Shown piece by piece: positions 15,781 through 23,180 of a stretch of DNA of 32,884 bases (positions are counted from its first letter, which is position 1; each line of letters starts with the position of its first letter). The translations under genes were made by a program, and so were the position numbers. Under the pieces are notes generated by a model that was not told the DNA's origin, made no database searches, and saw only the letters and a list, made by a program, of their open reading frames with translations. The stretch is from Vulcanimicrobiota bacterium. GTDB taxonomy: Bacteria; Vulcanimicrobiota; Vulcanimicrobiia; Vulcanimicrobiales; Vulcanimicrobiaceae. The stretch is taken from NCBI GenBank assembly GCA_003136655.1, contig PLFC01000020.1:20460-53343 (forward strand). The letters run 5' to 3'.

Positions 15781-16710
15781 GTGAGCGATACGAGCGAAAC
15801 GATCGAGCAGTCCGGGCCGGCGTTTGCCAAGGCCAACGGCGTCGAACTCTGCTACGAGACCTTCGGCAACCCCGCGCATCCGCCGCTCGTGCTCGTGATG
15901 GGCCTCGCCGCGCAGATGATCTTGTGGCATGAGGAATTCTGCATCGAGTTGGCGCGCCAAGGCCGCTGGGTCGTGCGCTTCGACAACCGCGATATCGGAC
16001 GCTCGACGCGCATCGCCCGCGACGCCACGCCGAGCATGCCCGAGATCTTTGCGGCGGCGGCAGCGGGCAATCCGTTCCCGCCGAGCTATACGCTGCTCGA
16101 CATGGGCCGGGACACGCTCGGGCTTTGCGATGCGCTCGGCATAGACAAGCCCGACGTCGTCGGCGCATCCATGGGCGGCGCGATTACCATGGAGTTGGCC
16201 GTGTCGTTTCCCGAGCGCTTGCGCACGGCCACGTTCATCATGGCGCCGACCGGCGATCCGCAAGGGGCACCGCCCACGCCGGCCGCCCTGGCCAGCCTCA
16301 TGGCGCCGCGTTCGACCGACCGCGAAACCTTCGTGCGCAACTTCGTCAAAGCGTGGCGCGTCCTCGCGGCCGAGCACTTTCCGTTCGACGAAGAGCGGGT
16401 CAGGTGGGAAGGCGAGACGTCGTTCGAGCGGGGTGCCGACCCCGACGGCGTGTCGCGGCAGATGCTGGCCATCATCGCGTCGGGCAACCGGCTTCCGAAG
16501 TTGCACGGTCTGCGCGTGCCCGCACTCGTCATTCACGGGACGCTCGATCCGCTCGTTCCGCTGCAGCACGGTCTCGACGTGGCCACGGCGGTGGCCGGTT
16601 CCACGCTCGAAGTCGTTCCGGGCATGGGCCACAGCTTGCCGCGCGGCGCGTGGCCGCAGATTCTCGAGGCGATCCGGGAACACGCGCCGCCGGCGAACGC
16701 TGCGCGTTGA
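15781..16710 (+). CDS. Alpha/beta-hydrolase
   Basis: 309 aa from GTG 15781 (VSDTSETIEQSG). Catalytic residues are S130 in the elbow GASMGG, D256 in HGTLDPLVP and H284 in GMGHSLPRG. VLVMGLAAQMILWHEEF is the oxyanion region, and FDNRDIGRSTRI matches the aclacinomycin methylesterase/RdmC-like and 3-oxoadipate enol-lactonase-like branch. Likely a cytoplasmic esterase or lactonase; substrate unknown. Its stop TGA (16708-16710) overlaps the TTG start of the next gene, so the two are probably translated together. Confidence 0.9.
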   Translation: MSDTSETIEQSGPAFAKANGVELCYETFGNPAHPPLVLVMGLAAQMILWHEEFCIELARQGRWVVRFDNRDIGRSTRIARDATPSMPEIFAAAAAGNPFPPSYTLLDMGRDTLGLCDALGIDKPDVVGASMGGAITMELAVSFPERLRTATFIMAPTGDPQGAPPTPAALASLMAPRSTDRETFVRNFVKAWRVLAAEHFPFDEERVRWEGETSFERGADPDGVSRQMLAIIASGNRLPKLHGLRVPALVIHGTLDPLVPLQHGLDVATAVAGSTLEVVPGMGHSLPRGAWPQILEAIREHAPPANAAR

Positions 16711-17480
16711 CCTATTACATTTTCGATTCAAACCCGTGGATCTTACCGGTCGGGCTGTTCGTCGTGCTCACGCTGGCCGTCGAACTGCCCTATCAAGTAT
16801 TTCGCGGTTGGGACAAGGCGCCGGTGTCCGACGAAGTCTGGAACGTGATTCAGGGCGCGGTTTTGGGTTTGGTGGCGTTCGTGCTCGGGTTGTCGTTTTC
16901 GCAGGCTGAAGCGCGCTACGACGTGCGCCGCACGCTCGTGGTCACCGAGGCCAACAGCATCGGCACCACTTGGCTGCGTTCCGATCAACTCCCGCCCGCG
17001 GAGTCGCGACGTTTTCGTTCGGTGCTGACCGACTATACGGCGCTTCGGCTGCACGCCTATCGCGAGCCGACGTCGCTGCAGATCAAGCACGAACTCGGGC
17101 CCAACAACGACGCCTACCAACGGCAACTGTGGAGTATTGCCTCCGGCGCCTTGCGCCGCGATCCGCGCAATCTCGGGTATTCGCTGCTGCTGCAAACCCT
17201 CAACGAAACGATCGATCTTTCATCCGAGCAATTCGTGGTGTTGACCAGCCACGTTCCGACCACGATCGTGACCATGACGCTCGGCCTCGTCTTGCTCGGC
17301 GCGACCTTGATCGGGTTCGGCTTCGCGCGTTCGAAGAAGAATCCGCGCGTGCTCGGACTCGCGTACACGCTCGCTTGCGCGATCGTGGTCAACATGATGG
17401 TGGACCTCGACCGGCCGCAGACGGGCTTCATTCGCGTCGACCTCAACCCGCTGGCGTCGCAACTCGCCGCGATGCGTTAG
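16707..17480 (+). CDS. DUF4239 bestrophin-like membrane protein
   Basis: 257 aa from TTG 16707, overlapping the hydrolase stop by three bases. There is no separate ribosome binding site, consistent with coupling. Four membrane segments are visible: WILPVGLFVVLTLAVELPY (about 10-30), VIQGAVLGLVAFVLGLSFS (about 45-65), IVTMTLGLVLLGATLIGFGF (about 190-210) and GLAYTLACAIVVNMMVDL (about 220-240). A charged helical region lies between the pairs (LVVTEANSIGTTWLRSDQLP). This is the DUF4239 arrangement, annotated as bestrophin-like; channel activity is not established. The pairing with a hydrolase has no obvious explanation. Confidence 0.82.
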   Translation: MTYYIFDSNPWILPVGLFVVLTLAVELPYQVFRGWDKAPVSDEVWNVIQGAVLGLVAFVLGLSFSQAEARYDVRRTLVVTEANSIGTTWLRSDQLPPAESRRFRSVLTDYTALRLHAYREPTSLQIKHELGPNNDAYQRQLWSIASGALRRDPRNLGYSLLLQTLNETIDLSSEQFVVLTSHVPTTIVTMTLGLVLLGATLIGFGFARSKKNPRVLGLAYTLACAIVVNMMVDLDRPQTGFIRVDLNPLASQLAAMR

Positions 17481-17495
17481 CGCGCGCTCCCCGAG

Positions 17496-18731
17496 CTACG
17501 GTGCGATCGAGAAGACGATCCCGCAGCCCGAGAGGCCCATCCGATTGACGCAGCCCGTGCTGCCGTAGTCGGTCGTTCCGTAGAGCGCGCCGTTCAAATA
17601 CGTTAACCCGCTCTGCGGATAATCGCCGTCGGAGGGATACCCTTGGAACGAGTAAAGCACGTTCTCCTTGCCCGACGGCGTGACGCTGAAGACCGTGCCG
17701 TAGCCGAACGCGCCGCCCTCATATGTGGTGCCGTACAGCGCGCCGTTGACGTCGATCAGCGGAGCCTCGGGATTGATGCCGTCGCTGCCGCCGTGAAAGC
17801 TGTAGACGACGTTTTCCTTGCCGGTCGTCGTGATGGAGAAGACCGTTCCGCTATTGCCCGAGCCGCCGCCGACCGTCGTTCCGTAGAGCGTGCCGCCGAC
17901 GTTCAGCAACGACGCCTCCGGATAGTAGCCGTCGCTGCCTCCCTGGAAGCTGTGCAGCACCGTCTCCTTGCCGGACTTTTCGATCTTGAAAACCGTTCCG
18001 AGCTTGTTCGTTCCGCCCAGGCGCGTGGTGCCGTAAAAGGCGCCCTTCACTTCCACCAGGCCCGCATCCGGAAACGAACCGTCGTTCGGTTCGCCCGCGA
18101 ACGTGTGGAAGACGCTCTCCGTTCCCGCGCTCGTTATCTTAAACACGATACCGCAGCCGAGGCTGTAGCACGCGCTGTTGCCGCCGATTGCGGTCGTGCC
18201 GTAGAGCGTGCCCTTGTCGTCGAGGATTGCACCGTACGGGCTGTTGCCGTCGCCGCTCGCGCCGAAGCTGTGCACGACCTTTTCCTTGCCGCCCGCGATC
18301 TCGAAAACCGTGCCCGCGCTATTCGTGCCGCCGGCATACGTCGTGCCGTAGAAAACGCCGCGCGATTCGGTCAGGCTCGCGAACGGTCCGCTGCCGTCGG
18401 GGCTTCCCGTGAAGGCGTACACCACGCTCTCGGCGCCCGACGTCGAGATCTTGAAGACCGCGCCGTTGCCGTCGCCGCCGCCGACCGTCGTGCCGTACAA
18501 CTCACCCTTGACGTCGATGAGACCCGCAAAGGGGTTTGCCGCATCGGGTGAATTGAGAAACGTGTACAGGATCTTGTAGCTGGAGGCGTTGCGCGACGTC
18601 GTGCGTGGCCCCAACGGATCGTGCAGGTTCGCGACGCTCGAGGCCGGGAGCGTGCCCGGCAGCGAACCCGTGGCGCCTCTCGAGCAGCCCGCAATGACCA
18701 GGCAACAGATCACCGTGAGAACGAATCTCAT
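17496..18731 (-). CDS. Lipoprotein with seven GloVer-type tandem repeats
   Basis: 411 aa from ATG 18731 with AAGGA upstream. The lipobox LVIAGC places the acylated cysteine at residue 16. After a short linker come seven repeats of about 45-55 residues with the consensus (Y/H)SF-x-G-x-x-DG-x-x-P-x-(A/S)-x-L, then LYGTT-x-x-GG, then GTVF-x-I. Examples are LYGTTVGGGSGNSGTVFSI and LYGTTYEGGAFGYGTVFSV. Repeats 3 and 7 carry an insertion with paired cysteines. Seven repeats suggest a seven-bladed propeller displayed outside the cell. This matches the choice-of-anchor GloVer family; ligand unknown. Last gene of the minus-strand cluster, 33 bases after the DUF5996 gene. Confidence 0.9.
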   Translation of the reverse strand: MRFVLTVICCLVIAGCSRGATGSLPGTLPASSVANLHDPLGPRTTSRNASSYKILYTFLNSPDAANPFAGLIDVKGELYGTTVGGGDGNGAVFKISTSGAESVVYAFTGSPDGSGPFASLTESRGVFYGTTYAGGTNSAGTVFEIAGGKEKVVHSFGASGDGNSPYGAILDDKGTLYGTTAIGGNSACYSLGCGIVFKITSAGTESVFHTFAGEPNDGSFPDAGLVEVKGAFYGTTRLGGTNKLGTVFKIEKSGKETVLHSFQGGSDGYYPEASLLNVGGTLYGTTVGGGSGNSGTVFSITTTGKENVVYSFHGGSDGINPEAPLIDVNGALYGTTYEGGAFGYGTVFSVTPSGKENVLYSFQGYPSDGDYPQSGLTYLNGALYGTTDYGSTGCVNRMGLSGCGIVFSIAP

Positions 18732-18764
18732 GGCCCGTCCTTCACGCGGACGCCCGTCGTCCCC

Positions 18765-19676
18765 TCATCGGTGGGGCGGCGCGGTGTAACTGAGTTCGGC
18801 GTGGTTCCAACCGCCTGCGCTGCCGCACACGCCGTAAATCGCGTCGAGAAAGGCGCTCAATGCAGCCGCGGGATCGGCCGCCGCGCGCACCGCTTCGTAG
18901 GGTAGGATCCATTCGCGCAGCGCGGTCGACCACACGGCGTCGGGCGGTGCGAGCGAGATCGTCTCGCAGCCTGCCGGCTGCGGATAGATGTAGCCGTAGA
19001 ATATTGCCGCATTCGCGTCGTCGCCGGGATAGAAGCCGACGTTGAGCATCTCCGCGTCGAGATCGTACTTCATCAGGTAGCCGCGATCGGTCGGCGGCTC
19101 GACGTGTTTTCCGCTGAAAAGTAACAGCGCGAAATCGAAGGCGCCCCACCAGAGCTGAATGCCGCTCCGGCCGAAGAATCGCGCGCGCCACCGTTCGAAG
19201 ATTGCGTTGCTCGCGGTCACCACGCTCAGCCAGCGCTGCGCGTCGTGCCGCTCGAATGGAGCCGGCCGGTCGTCGCGATCGAGCGGCGTTTGGTCGGGAA
19301 TCTCTTGCGGCACGGGGTCGAGCGTCACGTCGACGTCGAGCCGGCGCAGCGCCGCGGTGAAGTCGGCGTAGACCCGCGCCACCGTTGCCGGCGTTTCGTC
19401 GAGCGCGACCGCTGCGCTGCGGCCGTCGCTGGTCTCGAGAATCAGCGTGGCATCGAAGACGTCGATGCGGCCGAGCACGGAGCCGGCGGCGTGGGGTACG
19501 AGGCCCGTGCTGAAGCCGCGAGGCGTCAGCGCCAGCGATGTGTGCATCCAATTGGGCTGCGGCGGAGCGAGCGCGAGGCGCAATTTGCCCAGCATCTGCG
19601 CGTAGAGGTGCAGGCTCCGCTTCGTCGCAGCCCACGAAGCGTATTCGAGCGACGGCCAAGCGTTCGGTGATGACAT
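18765..19676 (-). CDS. DUF5996 family protein
   Basis: 303 aa from ATG 19676 with GAGGAG nine bases upstream. It starts WPSLEYASWAATKRSLHLYAQM and continues with LALTPRGFSTG, IQLWWGAFDFALLLFSG and CETISLAPPDAVWS, conserved blocks I associate with DUF5996. No signal peptide or membrane segment is present, so it is cytosolic. Family members are of unknown function and are widespread in soil bacteria. It lies between the SnoaL-like and GloVer genes on the same strand with gaps of 36 and 33 bases. Confidence 0.85.
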   Translation of the reverse strand: MSSPNAWPSLEYASWAATKRSLHLYAQMLGKLRLALAPPQPNWMHTSLALTPRGFSTGLVPHAAGSVLGRIDVFDATLILETSDGRSAAVALDETPATVARVYADFTAALRRLDVDVTLDPVPQEIPDQTPLDRDDRPAPFERHDAQRWLSVVTASNAIFERWRARFFGRSGIQLWWGAFDFALLLFSGKHVEPPTDRGYLMKYDLDAEMLNVGFYPGDDANAAIFYGYIYPQPAGCETISLAPPDAVWSTALREWILPYEAVRAAADPAAALSAFLDAIYGVCGSAGGWNHAELSYTAPPHR

Positions 19677-19712
19677 GCTGCTCGACTCCTCATGAAAACG
19701 CCGACAACCCTC

Positions 19713-20186
19713 CTAGTGAGGCGTGATGCCGAGCTGACGGTCTACGGTCAATTGGTCCCAGAAGATGCGCAAGCGTTTGATCTCGTGCCGCGCATCGTAC
19801 ACGATGTACATCGCCCCCGGATGATCGAAGGCCTTGCCGTTGGGTTGGGCGGTCTTTCCCGTCGTGGGATCGGTGTAGACGCCGCGCCAGTGGCCCGTCA
19901 CCCGTTCGATCGTGACGGCTTTCCAGCCGTCTAGTACTTTGTCTTCAATCGTGATATGAAAGTCCGGATACGCGCGAAAGATCATCGAGAAGAACGTACG
20001 CAGAGTCTTGGCATCGAGAGGTTTGGGGTTACTCGGCTGATCCACGACGGCGTCGGAGCTGAAGAGCGCGACGACCTTGTCGATGTCTGCGTCCGTCGCC
20101 CCGGAAGCGGTTCTCGGCACGGGCGCCGTGATGCCGGCGCCGAGGAGCCCCGGCAGCAGGAACGCGGCCAAGCGTCGCATGCTCAT
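19713..20186 (-). CDS. Exported SnoaL-like (NTF2-fold) protein
   Basis: 157 aa from ATG 20186, which overlaps the stop of the upstream 78-aa gene by ATGA. MRRLAAFLLPGLLGAG followed by RTASGA looks like a signal peptide, unusual for this fold. The rest matches SnoaL-like ester-cyclase proteins: VVALFSSDAVVDQPS, FFSMIFRAYPDFHITIEDKV, RVTGHWRGVYTD, KAFDHPGAMYIVYDA and IKRLRIFWDQ. The cone-shaped NTF2 pocket can bind or rearrange small molecules. No specific reaction can be named. Translational coupling suggests it works with the 78-aa protein. Confidence 0.8.
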   Translation of the reverse strand: MSMRRLAAFLLPGLLGAGITAPVPRTASGATDADIDKVVALFSSDAVVDQPSNPKPLDAKTLRTFFSMIFRAYPDFHITIEDKVLDGWKAVTIERVTGHWRGVYTDPTTGKTAQPNGKAFDHPGAMYIVYDARHEIKRLRIFWDQLTVDRQLGITPH

Positions 20187-20419
20187 GGCGGCGTACCTGC
20201 CGCGATCCAGCGCTGCAGCACGCCGACGCGCTCCGGGCTCCACGCTCCGTCGCACGGCATCGCGCCGCTCTGCACCGCGTGGAGGATGGCCGCGGCGTGT
20301 TCGACCACGTCGTCGTAGCTCCAGAGATCGAAGGCGCGCTGCATCGAGTCGCGATCCTTGGCGCGAAAAAGGGGCTTCACATCGGTGACAAAGCCCGGAG
20401 CTGCTGCATCGAGATCCAT
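20183..20419 (-). CDS. Small protein resembling a haem-less cytochrome c-like domain (78 aa)
   Basis: 78 aa from ATG 20419, ending in a 4-base ATGA overlap with the SnoaL-like gene, strong evidence that it is translated. Motifs are FVTDVKPLFRAKDRDSM, FDLWSYDDVVEHAA and SGAMPCDGAWSPERV, then LQRWIAAGTPP. The spacing of PLF, MPCDGAW and the terminal W-I-x-x-G-x-x-P resembles small cytochrome c-like domains, but there is no CXXCH haem motif and only one cysteine. No signal peptide. No good ribosome binding site is seen before the ATG. Function unknown. Confidence 0.75.
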   Translation of the reverse strand: MDLDAAAPGFVTDVKPLFRAKDRDSMQRAFDLWSYDDVVEHAAAILHAVQSGAMPCDGAWSPERVGVLQRWIAAGTPP

Positions 20420-20529
20420 GTGTGTCGGTTCGCCGGCACGCAGCGGCCGGCCTCAGGCCGATCTTTCGTACTTTGTGGATGACGGTCGCCGATGCGACGC
20501 TCGTGATTGCGCCGCGTGTGTCCGGGCAG

Positions 20530-20577
20530 GGAGAGCGCGCTGGAGATTAAGGATATTAAGATGCCAGGTTGCTCTCC
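20530..20577 (+). promoter_or_regulatory. Possible leader hairpin before the beta-propeller lipoprotein gene
   Basis: GGAGAGC (20530-20536) can pair with GCTCTCC (20571-20577), and an inner CTGG can pair with CCAG. The enclosed part contains the near-direct repeat ATTAAGGAT-ATTAAGAT. It lies 67 bases upstream of the TTG start. Neither a known RNA family nor a promoter can be assigned. Confidence 0.3.
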
Positions 20578-20644
20578 GTAACGTCGAGAACGTGCTCGTC
20601 CTTCCGAAATGTCCCGATCTTCCGTGGGTGCGGGGAGGTTCGCC

Positions 20645-21754
20645 TTGGACGCGTTTCGTCGTTTGCGTGGCATGTTGAGCGTTATTGCGGCTGTGTCGTT
20701 TCTCGCGGGCTGCGCCGCGTCGGGAAGCTCGCCGCTTCAGCAGGGCGCCGCGCAGCAGAGCATCGCCCGGCAGGGCGCCGTCGGCGGTGCGTTTGCCGGC
20801 ACTCCGGCGCAATTGCGCGCGCGCGGACTGCCCGAACCGTCGCTCGCGGCGCAACGCGCTCTGCGCTCGGCCCAGACCGGCCATCACACGTCGTGGATGT
20901 CTCCGGGCGCCGCGAAATCTTCGACGTTGCTCTACGTCGCGGATGAAGATAGCAACGACGTGTACGTATACGAGTATCCGTCCGGCAAGCTCGTCGGGAC
21001 GTTGACCGGCTTCAACGCGCCGTCGGGCATTTGCTCGAATAAAGCCGGCGACGTCTTCATCCTCAACGGCGGCGGCTCGACGGTTGAAGTCTACGCGCAC
21101 GGCGCTACGAGCCCGCTGCGCACGCTCGATTTACCGGGCTATCCGGAACTGAATTGCTCCGTCGATCCGAAGACGGGAAACCTCGCGGTTCCTTCGCTCG
21201 ACGCGACCTGCGGAGACTGCATCGCGATCTTTCAAAACGCGCAGGGCACGCCGACGCTCTACACGCCCTCGGGTCAGGAAGGCATCCCGGGCTGCGGCTA
21301 CGACGACGACGGGAACCTGTTCTGCGACGCTTTCGCGAGCGGCACGCGAAAATTCGAGCTGTTCGAACTCGCGCGAGGCAGTTCGACCCTGACGCAAGTC
21401 TCGGTCGACGCGTCGAGCATCGATCCCGGGCCCCTGCAATGGGATGGGGAGTATCTCGCCGTCGGCTCGGGCTCGAGCGGAACGATCTATCAGATTCAGT
21501 TATCAGGCACGACGGGCAGCGTCGAAGGCCAGACGCAACTCGACGGCACGGGCTGGGTTTGGCAATTCTGGATCCCGGATACGCAGGGCACCAAGAAGAA
21601 GCCTCAGGCGACCACGCTCATCGCGCCGACCTACGCGGGCAGCGCGGGCGCCGAGGCCGCGTATTGGAAATATCCCGCCGGCGGGAATCCCACCAAGGCG
21701 ATCACGGGCTTTCAGCAGCCCGACGGCGCCGCGCTGAGCAAGGGTAAGAGCTAG
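20645..21754 (+). CDS. Beta-propeller lipoprotein
   Basis: 369 aa from TTG 20645, selected because GGGGAGG lies six bases upstream; an ATG at 20609 has no such site. MDAFRRLRGMLSVIAAVSFL then AGC gives a lipobox (LAGC) with Cys23. From about residue 95 there are NHL/YncE-like blades: STLLYVADEDSNDVYVYEYP, GICSNKAGDVFILNGGGSTV, NCSVDPKTGNLAVPS and GCGYDDDGNLFCDAF. Three cysteine pairs may stabilise blades. Anchored on the outer face of a membrane; ligand unknown. The next gene starts one base after its stop, so the two form an operon. Confidence 0.83.
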   Translation: MDAFRRLRGMLSVIAAVSFLAGCAASGSSPLQQGAAQQSIARQGAVGGAFAGTPAQLRARGLPEPSLAAQRALRSAQTGHHTSWMSPGAAKSSTLLYVADEDSNDVYVYEYPSGKLVGTLTGFNAPSGICSNKAGDVFILNGGGSTVEVYAHGATSPLRTLDLPGYPELNCSVDPKTGNLAVPSLDATCGDCIAIFQNAQGTPTLYTPSGQEGIPGCGYDDDGNLFCDAFASGTRKFELFELARGSSTLTQVSVDASSIDPGPLQWDGEYLAVGSGSSGTIYQIQLSGTTGSVEGQTQLDGTGWVWQFWIPDTQGTKKKPQATTLIAPTYAGSAGAEAAYWKYPAGGNPTKAITGFQQPDGAALSKGKS

Positions 21755-21755
21755 A

Positions 21756-22181
21756 GTGTTTTCCTCACGTTGCGCGTTGGCCGCGGCAGTGTTCGCGTGC
21801 AGCAGTTTCGGCATCTCGGTCGCCCAGACGGATACGTCGAGTGCGATCGCCGGCTTTCGTGCGATCGATACCGATCGGGATGCCAAGCTCGACCGGCGCG
21901 AACTCGCCGCGGCCGCGCGCCTCGACTTCAAGCATCTCGATCTGCACAAGAACGGCTTCTTGACGGCGGCCGAATTGGCCAACGCGCGGAGCGATAAGCT
22001 TCTCTTGCCGTTTCCCGGCCGATTCAGCACCGCAGCGGCCTTCGCTGCGGTCGATACCGACCACGATCGCAAGATCAGCGAGCAAGAGTATGAGACCGCC
22101 GTGGTACGCGCCTATTTGGCCTGCGATGCCAACCACGACGGGACCATCGAACTCAGCGACCTGCGCCGCTGCAGTAAGTAG
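21756..22181 (+). CDS. Exported protein with four EF-hand motifs
   Basis: 141 aa from GTG 21756, one base after the previous stop, so expression is probably coupled. A signal peptide (CALAAAVFACSSFGISVAQ) is followed by four 12-residue EF-hand loops. Loop 1 has D38, D40, D42, D46 and E49. Loop 2 has D62, H64, N66, T70 and E73 and is degenerate. Loop 3 has D100, D102, D104, S108 and E111. Loop 4 has D124, N126, D128, E132 and D135. They are arranged as two pairs, as in calmodulin-like proteins. Calcium binding outside the cytoplasm is likely. It may act with the neighbouring beta-propeller lipoprotein. Confidence 0.88.
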   Translation: MFSSRCALAAAVFACSSFGISVAQTDTSSAIAGFRAIDTDRDAKLDRRELAAAARLDFKHLDLHKNGFLTAAELANARSDKLLLPFPGRFSTAAAFAAVDTDHDRKISEQEYETAVVRAYLACDANHDGTIELSDLRRCSK

Positions 22182-22236
22182 CGGGCTCGGCGCCTCAGCT
22201 TACCGGCCAAGCGTCAGGAAGCGGTCGCCCAGGTAG

Positions 22237-22264
22237 TTGACAACGCATAACCGTTCACTATACT
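22237..22264 (+). promoter_or_regulatory. Sigma70-type promoter of the YceI gene
   Basis: TTGACA at 22237-22242, a 16-base spacer and TATACT at 22259-22264. This is the best consensus promoter in the window. A start site near 22271 gives a leader of about 27 bases with AAGGA before the ATG at 22298. Confidence 0.75.
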
Positions 22265-22297
22265 TAACGATATACGACGCCGAAGTAAGGAACGAGC

Positions 22298-22852
22298 ATG
22301 AACACAACCGCCACCCGTGTCTACACGATCGATGCGAAGCACACCAGCATCGGTTTCTCCGTCCGCCATCTGATGATCGCGAAGGTTCGAGGAACGTTCG
22401 GCACCGTTGCCGGCACCATCGAACTCGGTGAGAGCGGTCTCATTCCGACCGCCGTAAACGCCGAGATCGACATCGCGTCGATCGATACGCGTGAAGCGCA
22501 GCGCGACGCGCACTTGCGCTCGCCCGACTTCTTCCACGTCGAACAGCATCCGGTCATGCGCTTCACGAGCACCGGCATCGAAGCCGAAGGCGACTCCCGT
22601 TTCCGCCTCACCGGCGAATTGGAAATTCGCGGCGCCAAAAACACCGTAACGTTCGAAGCCGAAGTCGGCGGCCACGGCCCCGACCCGTTCGGACAAGGCC
22701 AGCGCGTCGCGTACGAGGCGAAGACGAAGATCAAGCGCAGCGAGTTCGGGTTGACCTACAACTCGGTGCTCGAAGCCGGCGGCGTCGCGATCGGCGACGA
22801 CGTCGAAATCACGCTCGATGTCGAAGCCGTCGGAGCCGCGACGGCCGCGTAA
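22298..22852 (+). CDS. YceI-family polyisoprenoid-binding-like protein
   Basis: 184 aa from ATG 22298 with TAAGGAA about 8 bases upstream. The YceI lipocalin-like barrel is clear: YTIDAKHTSIGFSVRHLMIAKVRG, INTRE-like SIDTREAQRDAHLRSPDFF, HPVMRFTST, LTGELEIRGAKNTVTFEAEV and RSEFGLTYNSVLEAGGVAIG. There is no signal peptide, so this is the cytosolic form common in soil bacteria. The family binds isoprenoid lipids and is often linked to stress or quinone trafficking. It has its own promoter and is followed by two hairpins, so it is probably monocistronic. Confidence 0.94.
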   Translation: MNTTATRVYTIDAKHTSIGFSVRHLMIAKVRGTFGTVAGTIELGESGLIPTAVNAEIDIASIDTREAQRDAHLRSPDFFHVEQHPVMRFTSTGIEAEGDSRFRLTGELEIRGAKNTVTFEAEVGGHGPDPFGQGQRVAYEAKTKIKRSEFGLTYNSVLEAGGVAIGDDVEITLDVEAVGAATAA

Positions 22853-22864
22853 CGTTTGCGCCCG

Positions 22865-22900
22865 CGTCCGTCGCCGCATGGGCATGTGCGGCGGCGGACG
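22865..22900 (+). terminator. Strong hairpin just after YceI, without a U-tract
   Basis: CGTCCGTCGCCGCA pairs with TGCGGCGGCGGACG over 14 bp with one G-U pair and an 8-base loop. It begins 13 bases after the YceI stop. No U-run follows, so it may mainly stabilise the 3' end. Confidence 0.5.
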
Positions 22901-22939
22901 TGCTCCGTATCACACCCCCCGTCCACAAAATGAATATTT

Positions 22940-22967
22940 AAAATCCGGCTACGATGCCGGATTTTTT
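22940..22967 (+). terminator. Rho-independent terminator upstream of the S53 lipoprotein
   Basis: AAAATCCGGC-TACGAT-GCCGGATTTT is a 10-bp stem with a 6-base loop running into a U-rich tail. It lies 88 bases after YceI and probably ends that transcript. A-rich sequence on the other side means it could work in both directions. Confidence 0.82.
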
Positions 22968-23180
22968 CCGTTATACCGAGCCTATGCAGAAAAAACGTTC
23001 GAACCTTGGAGGGCAACCCAGGGATGCCTTTCATGCCGCCGAAGGGCGCGCAACTGCATTCGGACTGCCCAGCGCCGTCACGGTGTAGTTCGCCCGCACG
23101 GAGAGGCTCTCGGCGTGCGACAGGATGTCGGAAGGTACACGCTCCGTAGAGCTGTTCCGTACTTTTTTGTAAGGAGGCAC
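22968..23180 (+). promoter_or_regulatory. Structured leader with attenuator-like hairpin before the S53 lipoprotein
   Basis: This 213-base stretch has no gene. It can form several local hairpins: CGCACGGAGA with TCTC/CGTGCG (23095-23119), CGACA-GGA-TGTCG (23118-23130) and GCTC-CGTA-GAGC (23141-23152). AAGGTAC (23132-23138) can pair with GTACTTT (23159-23165) with one G-U pair, enclosing that last hairpin. The T6 run at 23163-23168 overlaps the end of this stem, and AAGGAGG (23171-23177) follows. This looks like an intrinsic terminator placed just before the ribosome binding site. I could not match the upstream part to a known riboswitch. The promoter is not clear. Confidence 0.4.

Noticed and set aside
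17643-18551. Plus-strand 302-residue frame opposite the GloVer lipoprotein
   Set aside because: Its repeat pattern only mirrors the GloVer repeats on the other strand; no start signal or recognisable protein features.
22988-23004. tRNA T-loop-like GTTCGAACC
   Set aside because: It is a short palindrome with no cloverleaf around it; no tRNA genes were found in the window.
22990-23060. Possible glycine or cyclic-di-GMP riboswitch (GCCGCCGAAGGGCGCGCAAC)
   Set aside because: Only one short piece resembles the glycine aptamer; the conserved flanking stems and second motif are absent.
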